A stretch of DNA of 34,668 nt from Opitutales bacterium (GTDB lineage Bacteria; Verrucomicrobiota; Verrucomicrobiia; Opitutales; JAFGAQ01): the NCBI GenBank assembly GCA_016933595.1, contig JAFGAQ010000060.1, positions 1 to 34,668 of the forward strand, written 5' to 3'. Positions within the stretch are counted from its first letter, which is position 1. Each line of letters starts with the position of its first letter. The position numbers and the translations under genes are program-made. The notes under the pieces were generated by a model. It was not told the origin of the DNA, searched no databases, and saw nothing but the letters and a program-made list of their open reading frames with translations. This document shows positions 1-7,258 of this stretch, one piece after another.

Positions 1-1559
1 ATCAGCCGTTTTGCCAATGCGACCTCAGTGGGAGTATGAAGCGCCATCTCTGAGCGATCCGCTGACCCTATGGGCTCCATCCATACCCCTCCACTCTTCC
101 TGAGGATTCCATGAATACGCGCTGATACATACAACAAGTATGGAGCCGTATTGCCCTCGAAGCTAAGCATCTTGTCCCAATCAAACTGGTAATCACTCGA
201 TCGGTTCTGGCTCAAATCGGCATATCGCACCGAAGCGATCCCAATTGAAGTGGAAATCGCATCGAGTTCCGCTCCGGAAAGCTCCGGATTCTTCTGCGCG
301 GTAATGGCCCGTGCCCGCTCACATGCCTCATCCAAAAGCTCCCTGAGTTTCACGTTCTCGCCATTGCGGGTCTTGATCGCCTTCCCATCCGGGCCGAGTA
401 TCGTCCCGAATGTGACATGCTTCATCACCGGTAGTTTCCGGCCTCGCTTCTCAAACCACTTTCGAACGGTCAGCTCAAGCTGCTCAAAATGATCTTTCTG
501 CCGCGCATCGGTGACGTTGATGACTTCGTCTGCCGCAAAATGCTCGTGGCGATAGAGTGCGGTCGCCAAATCGGTCGTAGCATAGTTGCTCGCCCCATCC
601 GATTTCCGGATAATGAAGGGTTGGGTGGCAAAGCGAGGATGCTCCGGATGAAAAACCACCAAGGCTCCCTGACTCTCCGAAGCGATTCCATCTTCCTCAA
701 GCTCTGAACAAACCCGTTCAACTTGATCACGGTAAAAGCTCTCGCCTAGGACATGGTCAAACCTCACATCCAATCGCTCGTAGATCTTGATGAACTCGCC
801 ATAGCTGATATCCACAATCGACCGCCAAATCTTAAGATTTTCGGAGTCTCCACCCTGCAGTTTCACCAGCTCAGCCCGCGCCTCATCCAACGCGGATGGG
901 TCAACCTGAGTCAAGGCGCTTCCCTTTCGGTACAGATCCTCAAGAACCGCAATCGGATCCCCGGTAATAGCGTCAAGGTCGACCTGATTCCTTTTCAGGA
1001 TCATGATCAGAATCCCAAACTGGGTTCCCCAATCCCCAATATGGTTATCCCGAACTACCGATGCTCCGCAAAACCCGAGGATCCTACAGATCGCGTCGCC
1101 AATTACAGTCGATCGAATGTGCCCAACATGCATCTGCTTGGCAGTATTCGGAGAGCTGAAATCCACCACCACCTTCTTCCCACCAACAATGGATTTCGCG
1201 GCAATCTCCAAGCGATCGCTGCATCCGAAATAAAGGAGCCAGTCCAGTAACCATTCAGAATCCAGCTCGAAATTGATAAATCCGGGACCGGCGATTTCCA
1301 GCTTACCCCAAGGAACACGCTTGCCTTCAAAATGCCGATGAATCGCATCCAGAAGCTGCTGCGCCATCAAACGCGGGTTCTGCCGCTTCTGTTTAGCCCA
1401 AGCCAAAACCCCGTTAGCCTGATAGTCACCATGTCGGGGATCCGCAATCCGGACATCCGGATCAAAATCCGGCCCGAAGGCCTCCATTCCATCCGCCACC
1501 TCACGTATTCTGGTGATTAACGCTTCCCTAGTGTCCAGTTCCATAACCAATTGACTCAT
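1..1559 (-). CDS. argS: Arginyl-tRNA synthetase (3'-truncated by window edge)
   Basis: This class I aminoacyl-tRNA synthetase charges tRNA-Arg in the cytoplasm. The ORF track misses it because its stop lies outside the window. Translating the complement from the ATG at 1559-1557 gives an uninterrupted frame of about 519 residues, beginning MSQLVMELD. The HIGH-type motif reads MHVGHIRST near residue 143. The KMSK loop is replaced by GKAIKTRNG near residue 395, as is usual for ArgS. Further on, RYADLSQNRSSDYQFD and the start of the anticodon-binding helical domain (NTAPYLLY) match the family. ArgRS is usually about 560-590 residues, so roughly 50-70 C-terminal residues are missing. No clear Shine-Dalgarno is visible. 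The ATG five codons in (MELD) is an alternative start. The gene is divergent from the phosphorylase gene across a 115 bp spacer. Confidence 0.95.
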   Translation of the reverse strand, partial: MSQLVMELDTREALITRIREVADGMEAFGPDFDPDVRIADPRHGDYQANGVLAWAKQKRQNPRLMAQQLLDAIHRHFEGKRVPWGKLEIAGPGFINFELDSEWLLDWLLYFGCSDRLEIAAKSIVGGKKVVVDFSSPNTAKQMHVGHIRSTVIGDAICRILGFCGASVVRDNHIGDWGTQFGILIMILKRNQVDLDAITGDPIAVLEDLYRKGSALTQVDPSALDEARAELVKLQGGDSENLKIWRSIVDISYGEFIKIYERLDVRFDHVLGESFYRDQVERVCSELEEDGIASESQGALVVFHPEHPRFATQPFIIRKSDGASNYATTDLATALYRHEHFAADEVINVTDARQKDHFEQLELTVRKWFEKRGRKLPVMKHVTFGTILGPDGKAIKTRNGENVKLRELLDEACERARAITAQKNPELSGAELDAISTSIGIASVRYADLSQNRSSDYQFDWDKMLSFEGNTAPYLLYVSARIHGILRKSGGVWMEPIGSADRSEMALHTPTEVALAKRL

Positions 1560-1593
1560 GCAAACAAACGAATCGACCTACAGGAATTTCCGC

Positions 1594-1622
1594 TCGACAT
1601 CAAAAAGAAAATGTACCATAAT
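1594..1622 (+). promoter_or_regulatory. Candidate sigma70-type promoter for the phosphorylase gene
   Basis: TCGACA (1594-1599) and CATAAT (1617-1622) are separated by exactly 17 bp. They lie in the argS/phosphorylase divergent spacer, about 50 bp before the ATG at 1675. Both hexamers are one mismatch from the sigma70 consensus. This is pattern recognition only. Confidence 0.45.
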
Positions 1623-1674
1623 GTTAAGTTTAACGCCGCATCAGCGCTGATCGTTATCCATTCGTTCGCAGTTA

Positions 1675-3009
1675 ATGAGAAAGAAAATCGTCACTCCGCG
1701 CAAATTTGTTAAGCCACCCTACTCGCTGTTGATCGAGAAAAAAAGAGACGGGTCCGAGTTCACGGAGGACGAGATTCGTTTTCTAGTGGATTCCGTTCTG
1801 GATCAGGAGATTCCCGACTATCAACTGGCATCCTTGCTCATGAGCATTTTCTTTGTCGGAATGTCGGCCCAGGAGACCGCGATCTTCGCCGAAGAAATGA
1901 TGCTTTCGGGTGAGGTTATTGATCTCACGGCCATTGCCAGGCCGAAGATCGAGAAATACTCCACGGGTGGGGTTGGAGACAAAACGACACTGGTTCTATG
2001 TCCCCTTGCAGCCGCCTGTGGGGTCGTGATGCCCAACATAAATGGTTCCGATGAAGAGTTCCTCATCAGTACACGAGACAAGCTGTCGGCCATTCCCGGC
2101 ATGAAGACGAGCATGTCCATGGAACGCTTTGTGAGCCAACTTCAGGATGTGGGATGTGCGATCGTTGGACAGCCGGACGACATCGCCCCTGTCGATGCCA
2201 TCCTATATAATCTCAGGCAGAAAACTGGAACCATCCCAAGCATTCCTCTGATCACCGGGAGCGTCCTAAGCCGAAAACTTGCTGCCGGGGCGGAGAGCCT
2301 CGTCGTTGATGTGAAATGGGGGAACGGTTCCTTCATCAAGGATGTTGAGCAAGCCAAGGTTCTCGCACGCTCCATTACGCGGGTGGGCCGTTCGATGAAA
2401 CGTCGTTGCGTGGCACTGGTAACCGACATGAACCAGCCATTGGGCGATACCGTCGGAACCTCTCTCGAGCTTCTGGAAGCGGTGCAACTGCTAAAGGGTG
2501 AAGGTCCCGATGATTTGAAAGAGCTCGTCCTCAAGCTCGGTATGGAGATTGTCAGATTGTCTGGCGTTGCAGGTAGTACCCTGTCGGCAAAACAGACGGT
2601 TCAACGGCACCTTGAGGATGGATCCGCCCTTCAAAAATTCAGGGAAATGATCCAAGCGCAGGGAGGAAACCCTGCCTTCATCGACGATCCATCCCTCCTG
2701 CCAAAGGCTAAACACGTTCGCAAACTTCCCGCACCGAAGCGGGGCTACGTCCATACCATCAACGCCGGAATGATCGCCCGTGGCGTTCAGATTCTCGCCA
2801 CCGATTCAAAAGGGAAAATCGACCCGGCTGTCGGCGTTTCAGAAATCAAGAAGGTGGGAACCCAAATGAAACAAGGGGAGCCGCTTATCATGATCCACTA
2901 TAACGACGAGGAAAGGCTTGAACCGGCGCTCGATTATTTGCGATCTGCCTTCAGATTAGCACCAAAACGGCCCACTCCACCCGATTTGGTCGTCGAAAGA
3001 GTGGCCTGA
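1675..3009 (+). CDS. Thymidine/pyrimidine-nucleoside phosphorylase family protein with altered signature
   Basis: This 444-residue protein is full length for the family that phosphorolyses thymidine/uridine to base plus (deoxy)ribose-1-phosphate. The N-terminal helical domain (LLIEKKRDG, IPDYQLASLLMSIFF) leads into KYSTGGVGDKTTLVL (residues 94-108), the phosphate-binding KxS element. The base-binding residues align as R181 (LYNLRQKTG), S196 and K201 (TGSVLSRKLAAG). The C-terminal domain (RGYVHTINAGMIARGVQ) is normal. The odd part is residues 123-133, NGSDEEFLIST, where the family has SGRGLGHTGGT. The length is conserved, but the phosphate-contacting Ser and the glycine-rich stretch are gone. 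No alternative reading frame restores them. The protein may be a family member with a different substrate (AMP phosphorylase-like or other) or a non-catalytic paralogue. I therefore leave off a symbol, although deoA/pdp would be the automatic call. Its stop lies 4 bp from the convergent efp stop. Confidence 0.85.
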   Translation: MRKKIVTPRKFVKPPYSLLIEKKRDGSEFTEDEIRFLVDSVLDQEIPDYQLASLLMSIFFVGMSAQETAIFAEEMMLSGEVIDLTAIARPKIEKYSTGGVGDKTTLVLCPLAAACGVVMPNINGSDEEFLISTRDKLSAIPGMKTSMSMERFVSQLQDVGCAIVGQPDDIAPVDAILYNLRQKTGTIPSIPLITGSVLSRKLAAGAESLVVDVKWGNGSFIKDVEQAKVLARSITRVGRSMKRRCVALVTDMNQPLGDTVGTSLELLEAVQLLKGEGPDDLKELVLKLGMEIVRLSGVAGSTLSAKQTVQRHLEDGSALQKFREMIQAQGGNPAFIDDPSLLPKAKHVRKLPAPKRGYVHTINAGMIARGVQILATDSKGKIDPAVGVSEIKKVGTQMKQGEPLIMIHYNDEERLEPALDYLRSAFRLAPKRPTPPDLVVERVA

Positions 3010-3013
3010 CCCA

Positions 3014-3571
3014 TCAGGCACGACCAAGATAGGCACCGGATTCAGTGCTCACTCGAATCCGGTCTCCTTCTTTAACAAACAGAGGAACCTGTACAACCAG
3101 GTCTGTCTCGGTGCGGGCTGGCTTCAAGGTTGTGCTTGCAGAGTCTCCTCGCAGTCCTTCCGGAGACTCCACCACTTTCATTTCGACCGTGGACGGAAGC
3201 TGAACTTGCTTTGGCTTGTCGTCCACAAACAGAATATCGTAGGATGCGGATGGAACGATGTACCGAAGGTCGTCTTCCACAAACGCCATTGGAAGAACAA
3301 CATCCTCGTAGGTTTCATTGTCCAGGAAATGATAACCATCGGCATCCGAATAACTGAACTCCAACCTCCGGTTTTCCACATCCAACACCTCAAGACGATC
3401 AGTGCTTCTAAACTTGGCTGTCGTCGAATTTCCCGTATCCAGATTCCTTAAAGTGGTCTGGACAAATCCAGCCTGTCGGCCTTGGGTGCGATGCATCACT
3501 TCCATCACAAGATGAGGACCACCCTGCAGCAGAACAACATTTCCTTTTCTCAAGTCATTTGGAGTTACCAT
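3014..3571 (-). CDS. efp: Elongation factor P with Arg at the tip position
   Basis: EF-P binds between the P and E sites of the ribosome and rescues stalling at polyproline stretches. The 185 residues cover the three beta-barrel domains. The KOW-like domain I is MVTPNDLRKGNVVLLQGG onward, the middle domain contains YHFLDNETYED, and the C-terminal OB domain includes the family signature region EGLRGDSASTTLKPA and VPLFVKEGDRIRVST. At the domain I loop, where E. coli has PGKG with modified Lys34, this protein reads QGRQ. The acceptor residue is therefore arginine (residue 32 here). Arg-type EF-Ps are known from lineages that use EarP rhamnosylation, and Lys-type from EpmA/B or others. No modification enzyme gene is visible in the window. 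YeiP/EfpL-type is possible, but the loop length fits EF-P better. Confidence 0.92.
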   Translation of the reverse strand: MVTPNDLRKGNVVLLQGGPHLVMEVMHRTQGRQAGFVQTTLRNLDTGNSTTAKFRSTDRLEVLDVENRRLEFSYSDADGYHFLDNETYEDVVLPMAFVEDDLRYIVPSASYDILFVDDKPKQVQLPSTVEMKVVESPEGLRGDSASTTLKPARTETDLVVQVPLFVKEGDRIRVSTESGAYLGRA

Positions 3572-3637
3572 GATCGGTCAAGACGGGTTTCATTCGATAT
3601 TCAAGGCGCGAATCGGTAGGAGATCATTTCAGTCTCG

Positions 3638-4159
3638 TCAAGTCTTTCCTGCCGCAAGCAATACCTGCAAGCGCTCGATAAAAGGAACCTGGCTCGCCTT
3701 CAATAATTCTTTCGCTCTTTTCACAGGAGCCATCTCCGCCCGATCAATCTCGGGGACATCCATCCAGACGCCCGATGAAGGGGGCCACTCCATCTTGAAT
3801 GAGTTGCTCGCCACAATCCGATCTTCCTCCCACTCGCCTTCCACCGCCCACGCGTATACGACCTTGCCTCCTTTTTGAATGATCATACCGAGCGACAGAT
3901 AGTCCGCCTCTTTCATGAGCTTCATTCCGGTTTCTTCTTCGAATTCTCTCACTGCCGCTTCAAACGCCTTTTCGCCCTTGTGGAATTCTCCCTTAGGAAT
4001 ACTCCAGTATCCTTCGTTCTTGTGGGTGAATAGCGGACCTCCGGGATGAACCACCAACACACGCAACTCATCGCCATTTCCACGACTGTTATCATACATC
4101 AGAATACCTGCGCTTTGCCGGATCTTAACTTGCTTGCTCTTTCCCACACGGTTTGTCAT
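3638..4159 (-). CDS. Nudix hydrolase
   Basis: The Nudix box is complete and canonical: GEFHKGEKAFEAAVREFEEE followed by TGM, matching GX5EX7REUXEEXGU, the Mg2+/pyrophosphate-binding helix. The start of the fold (RQSAGILMYD) and the strand WSIPKGEF are typical. The C-terminal part (GVWMDVPEIDRAEM, then a helix) resembles the small Ap4A/NTP-type Nudix proteins that begin with RxSAG. I chose the ATG at 4159 (MTNRVGKSK), giving 173 residues. The longer ORF in the track (start 4480) reads antisense through the 5' end of fmt and adds no recognisable domain. No Shine-Dalgarno supports either start. The exact substrate cannot be told from sequence. The gene is divergent from fmt with a 61 bp spacer. 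Confidence 0.85.
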   Translation of the reverse strand: MTNRVGKSKQVKIRQSAGILMYDNSRGNGDELRVLVVHPGGPLFTHKNEGYWSIPKGEFHKGEKAFEAAVREFEEETGMKLMKEADYLSLGMIIQKGGKVVYAWAVEGEWEEDRIVASNSFKMEWPPSSGVWMDVPEIDRAEMAPVKRAKELLKASQVPFIERLQVLLAAGKT

Positions 4160-4220
4160 AGGGAGGAACACCGTAATTGCCAGAACATAATCAGTCTCGA
4201 TTAACCACCCTAACCAATCC

Positions 4221-5240
4221 ATGTCTGCAGAACCATCCATCCCCATCAAAGCTGTCTTCATGGGATCCGACAGCATCGCAGTTCCATTCCTCGAAGATTG
4301 GCGGATCTCTATGTCCGAGAAGGTTCGACTCGATACCGTCATAACCCAACCCGACAGGCCATCCGGCAGGGGCAAACACGTCGCACCAAACGCGATCAAA
4401 ACATGGGCATCCAGTTGCGGAATCCCGGTCGTCCAACCGGAGAATCCAAGCGTCGATCTCCCGGATATCATCTCGAACAATCAATGGGAACTGGCCATTG
4501 TAATGGCCTATGGACACATCTTATCCAAACCACTGCTAGGCTGTTTTCCCAAAGGGTGTTTCAACTTACACGCATCACTCTTGCCGGAACTCCGCGGGCC
4601 AAGCCCGATTGAAACCTCGATTGCTATCGGATCATCCTGCACCGGTGTCACCCTCATGGAGATGGTCTCCAAACTCGATGCCGGCCCGATCATCGATCAG
4701 GAAACGTGCCCCATCCTCTCCGAATCGGACGGACCCACTCTCCGGTCCGCACTCGCCACATCCTGCATTCCATTGATGAAGCGGAACATGAATCGGCTCG
4801 GCGATCAGTCCTATCCTTCCTATCCCCAGGACGAGTCCAGAGCCTCCTATTGCCGGTTGCTCACAAAAAGGGATGCCTTTCTGGATTTTTCCCTTCCCGC
4901 TAATGCTGTGATCAATCACATTCGTGCATTCCGGTCCTGGCCTGGATCCATCATGGAATTCAACGGTGTTCCCTTAAAAATTGGACAGGCAACCGTTTTT
5001 GACGATCCCGGATGCGAGCTATCGGATGCGGTTCCCGGAACCATGATCTCGGACTCATCATCCATTCGCATTCGGACTGTGGACAAATGGGTCTCGATTC
5101 TCTCCATCCAGAAGCCAGGATCCCGCATGATGCCCACACCGGATTTTCTAAGAGGCTTCCGGCTCCCGGCATCTGTGGAGCTGCCGTTTCAGTCTTCCAT
5201 GCCGCTCGTCGGATCCAAACCCTTCCGTTTCACAAAATAA
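4221..5240 (+). CDS. fmt: Methionyl-tRNA formyltransferase
   Basis: This enzyme transfers a formyl group from 10-formyl-THF to Met-tRNAfMet for initiation. The 339 residues contain the N-terminal Rossmann-like formyltransferase domain (IKAVFMGSDSIAVPF). The catalytic triad lies in NLHASLLPELRGPSPI (Asn and His) and KLDAGPI (Asp). The linker and C-terminal OB-like tRNA-binding domain follow (HIRAFRSWPGS, FNGVPLKIGQA). The length is slightly above the roughly 310-320 usual for the family. The gene is not next to def, its common partner. The C-terminal domain is poorly conserved but in frame to the stop. A 149 bp spacer without a visible gene or terminator separates it from the LysM gene. Confidence 0.95.
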   Translation: MSAEPSIPIKAVFMGSDSIAVPFLEDWRISMSEKVRLDTVITQPDRPSGRGKHVAPNAIKTWASSCGIPVVQPENPSVDLPDIISNNQWELAIVMAYGHILSKPLLGCFPKGCFNLHASLLPELRGPSPIETSIAIGSSCTGVTLMEMVSKLDAGPIIDQETCPILSESDGPTLRSALATSCIPLMKRNMNRLGDQSYPSYPQDESRASYCRLLTKRDAFLDFSLPANAVINHIRAFRSWPGSIMEFNGVPLKIGQATVFDDPGCELSDAVPGTMISDSSSIRIRTVDKWVSILSIQKPGSRMMPTPDFLRGFRLPASVELPFQSSMPLVGSKPFRFTK

Positions 5241-5389
5241 TGATCACCGTTCCGTCCCTTCAACATACAGACACTCCAAATTCAAACCCGCATTCGGTTC
5301 CAAATGTCTTGCCGTTTCAGCGCCTCCAATCGTAGTATCATTCTCACGAAACTCCAGACGGAATCCTCTCACGACCCGCTTTCATCAAA

Positions 5390-6016
5390 ATGAACACACA
5401 TGTGCTTCCTTCTATTCCGGGCATCCGGTTGCTCATCGTTCTAGGGCTGTTGGCTCTTTGCTCCAGTTTACCCGCACAGGAATCCTCGCTCCGTTCGCAG
5501 ATTGCCAGTCTTTCCCAACGTTTCGATGATCTCGAACGCCGCCACAGCTTACTGACTCTCGAGATCGACAACCTCAAAGCCGAGAATGCCCGCCTCAGGG
5601 CAATCGTATCCGCCGCAAGCTCCACAGAACAACAGACCCGGATGGATGCTGCCATCACATCGGCAATGGACGTCCAATGGAAACGCACACAATCCTACGT
5701 CCAAGAACAGTTCGATAAACTGCTGACCCTTATCACGCGCAGACTCGACGCCACCGTTGAGGGCATTTCCCGCACATCGCAGATTCAAGCATCCCAGCCC
5801 CCCTCCAATGCCGCAACAACAACGACTGCCACAGTGTTTTCCAACGATTTCCCCAAAGAGGGAGTCCGTTACAAAGTCATGCCGGGCGATACCCTCAGCA
5901 ACATCGCGCAGAAGCATGGAACAACCATTCGTCACATCCAAAACGCCAATAGAATTGCCAATCCTAATGACCTGAAGGCAGGAACCGAGATTTTTGTTCC
6001 CATTCCATCCAAATAA
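5390..6016 (+). CDS. Secreted coiled-coil protein with C-terminal LysM domain
   Basis: The 208-residue protein opens with a signal peptide: a hydrophobic core LLIVLGLLALCSSLPAQ (about residues 14-30) with cleavage likely after PAQ. It continues with a coiled coil (SLRSQIASLSQRFDDLERR to LKAENARLRAIV, about residues 33-70). A Ser/Thr/Ala-rich linker follows. One LysM module sits at the end (YKVMPGDTLSNIAQKHGTTI to AGTEIFVPIP, about residues 159-206). LysM binds peptidoglycan or chitin GlcNAc, so an envelope role is likely. No catalytic peptidase domain is present. The layout resembles division- or envelope-associated coiled-coil/LysM proteins. It lies 46 bp upstream of parB and may be cotranscribed with it. 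Confidence 0.85.
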   Translation: MNTHVLPSIPGIRLLIVLGLLALCSSLPAQESSLRSQIASLSQRFDDLERRHSLLTLEIDNLKAENARLRAIVSAASSTEQQTRMDAAITSAMDVQWKRTQSYVQEQFDKLLTLITRRLDATVEGISRTSQIQASQPPSNAATTTTATVFSNDFPKEGVRYKVMPGDTLSNIAQKHGTTIRHIQNANRIANPNDLKAGTEIFVPIPSK

Positions 6017-6062
6017 CGCATGGGAATCGAATACAGTATTCAGCAACTTTTCACCTAGCATC

Positions 6063-7031
6063 ATGTCCGAACAAAAAAGCAGACTTGGACGCGGCCTAAG
6101 CGGCCTGATCTCACACGGCACATCACCATCCGGGAAATCTGCAGTGAATACAGTTGAGGTCGCATCACGGCTTCAATCCATTCAAGCAGAACAGAACCAC
6201 GGAGCATCGGATCGAGGGTCCCCAATCGGCGATTACATGGAAATCCCCGTCGGGCAGATCTCTCCCAATCCGTTCCAACCCAGAAAAACAATCGAAGAGG
6301 AGTCATTGGATGGTTTGGCCGAGAGCATTCGCGAGCAGGGATTACTCCAACCCATCGTTGTGCGGAGGCTCGCTTTGGATGCATTTGAGCTCATTGCCGG
6401 AGAAAGGCGAATGCGGGCATTTCAGAAGCTGAAGCTGTCACGCATTCCCGCCCGGATCATTGAGGCAAACGATGCGAAATCCGCCTCGCTCGCCCTTATC
6501 GAGAACTTGCAACGGGAGGGATTAAACCCGATTGAAGAAGCACTCGGTTACGCCAGTCTTGTCAGGGATTTTGATCTCACTCAGGAAAAAGCGGCTGAGA
6601 GAATCGGGAAAAATCGCGCAAGCTTTGCCAACGCACTCCGGTTGCTAAGACTTCCTGCGGAAATTCAGTCTTGGATCGCGAAGGGATTAATCTCAACCGG
6701 GCATGCTAAAGTGATCCTCGGACTCGAATCCAAAGAGGAGCAGCAGGCATTTGCCCGCAAAATACTGGAGGGTGGATGGAGTGTTAGAGAGGCAGAGCGC
6801 CGGATTATAAACTTCCATATATCCGGACGGCAGGCGACCAAATCCGCTCGCGACAACACAGACCCTGCTGTGCACACCGCACTGAAAGACTTGGAGAAAA
6901 AGGTTTCAACCCGACTCAGTGCCGAAACACAGGTTAAGCACAAAGGAAAAAAGGGGCAGTTGATCATCCATTACCATGGCCTTGATGATCTTCAGAGAAT
7001 CATGGAAACAATCGGAGTATCATCCGACTGA
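6063..7031 (+). CDS. parB: ParB/Spo0J-family chromosome partitioning protein
   Basis: ParB is a CTPase clamp that loads at parS and partners with ParA. The ATG at 6063 (MSEQKSRLGRGLSGLI) is preferred to the track start at 5994, because the N-terminal motif LGRGLSGLI is the classic ParA-interacting ParB N terminus. This gives 322 residues. The CTP-binding/ParB core shows NPFQPRKTIEEES, EQGLLQPIVVRR, LIAGERRMRAFQKL (GERRxRA box) and ALIENLQREGLNPIEEALGY. A helix-turn-helix follows (LTQEKAAERIGKNRASFANA). The C-terminal dimerisation segment is present. No parA lies next to it here, although the two are usually paired. A complete parS (TGTTTCACGTGAAACA-like) was not found by eye in this window. 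A strong terminator follows directly. Confidence 0.94.
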   Translation: MSEQKSRLGRGLSGLISHGTSPSGKSAVNTVEVASRLQSIQAEQNHGASDRGSPIGDYMEIPVGQISPNPFQPRKTIEEESLDGLAESIREQGLLQPIVVRRLALDAFELIAGERRMRAFQKLKLSRIPARIIEANDAKSASLALIENLQREGLNPIEEALGYASLVRDFDLTQEKAAERIGKNRASFANALRLLRLPAEIQSWIAKGLISTGHAKVILGLESKEEQQAFARKILEGGWSVREAERRIINFHISGRQATKSARDNTDPAVHTALKDLEKKVSTRLSAETQVKHKGKKGQLIIHYHGLDDLQRIMETIGVSSD

Positions 7032-7032
7032 C

Positions 7033-7064
7033 AAAAAAACCGCAGCCTAAACTGCGGTTTTTTT
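7033..7064. terminator. Bidirectional Rho-independent terminator between parB and the rpoC/ncRNA unit
   Basis: A 13-bp perfect inverted repeat, AAAAAAACCGCAG (7033-7045) / CTGCGGTTTTTTT (7052-7064), has a 6-nt loop. The GC core is flanked by A and T tracts, so both strands give a stem followed by U residues. It starts two bases after the parB stop and ends just beyond the 3' end of the minus-strand structured RNA. Confidence 0.93.
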
Positions 7065-7071
7065 GAAATAT

Positions 7072-7245
7072 AGAGTCCCCACATGTGCCGATAAGGTGGG
7101 CTCTTAACCCGGTCCTCACAAGGTGGGGGTATCTTCACAGGCTTCTGCCTTCCGGTTCACGGCTTGACATCATCCCGCAAAGGGCAACCCCCTATTCGGT
7201 TTACATAGGAAAAGAGCACGTGTGTTCGAACACCGCAGGGACTCT
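7072..7245 (-). ncRNA. ssrS: Structured RNA, candidate 6S RNA
   Basis: This is the 174-nt segment downstream of rpoC. On the minus strand it starts AGAGTCCC and ends GGGACTCT, a perfect 8-bp terminal helix. A second 9-bp helix with one G-U (7080-7088 with 7216-7224) continues it. On the 5' side a 13-nt bulge carries TGCGGTGTTCG, similar to the GGUGUUCG element near the 5' end of many 6S RNAs. The middle contains a hairpin CCTAT/ATAGG, then GGGGGT/ACCCCC and small GC hairpins, compatible with the 6S internal bubble plus apical stem. The length and the rod-like closure fit 6S, which mimics an open promoter to bind RNA polymerase. The terminator at 7033-7064 lies about 8 nt past the 3' end. The assignment rests on structure and one motif. 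It could instead be another structured RNA or an rpoC 3'-UTR element. Confidence 0.52.
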
Positions 7246-7258
7246 GAAATGAGCTCAC

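Noticed and set aside
1623-1634. GTTAA/TTAAC inverted repeat near the phosphorylase promoter
   Set aside because: It has only 5-bp arms in AT-rich sequence and is not distinguishable from chance.
4160-4480. N-terminal extension of the Nudix ORF (track start 4480)
   Set aside because: It reads antisense through the first codons of fmt, adds no domain, and has no ribosome binding site. The Nudix fold begins just after the ATG at 4159.
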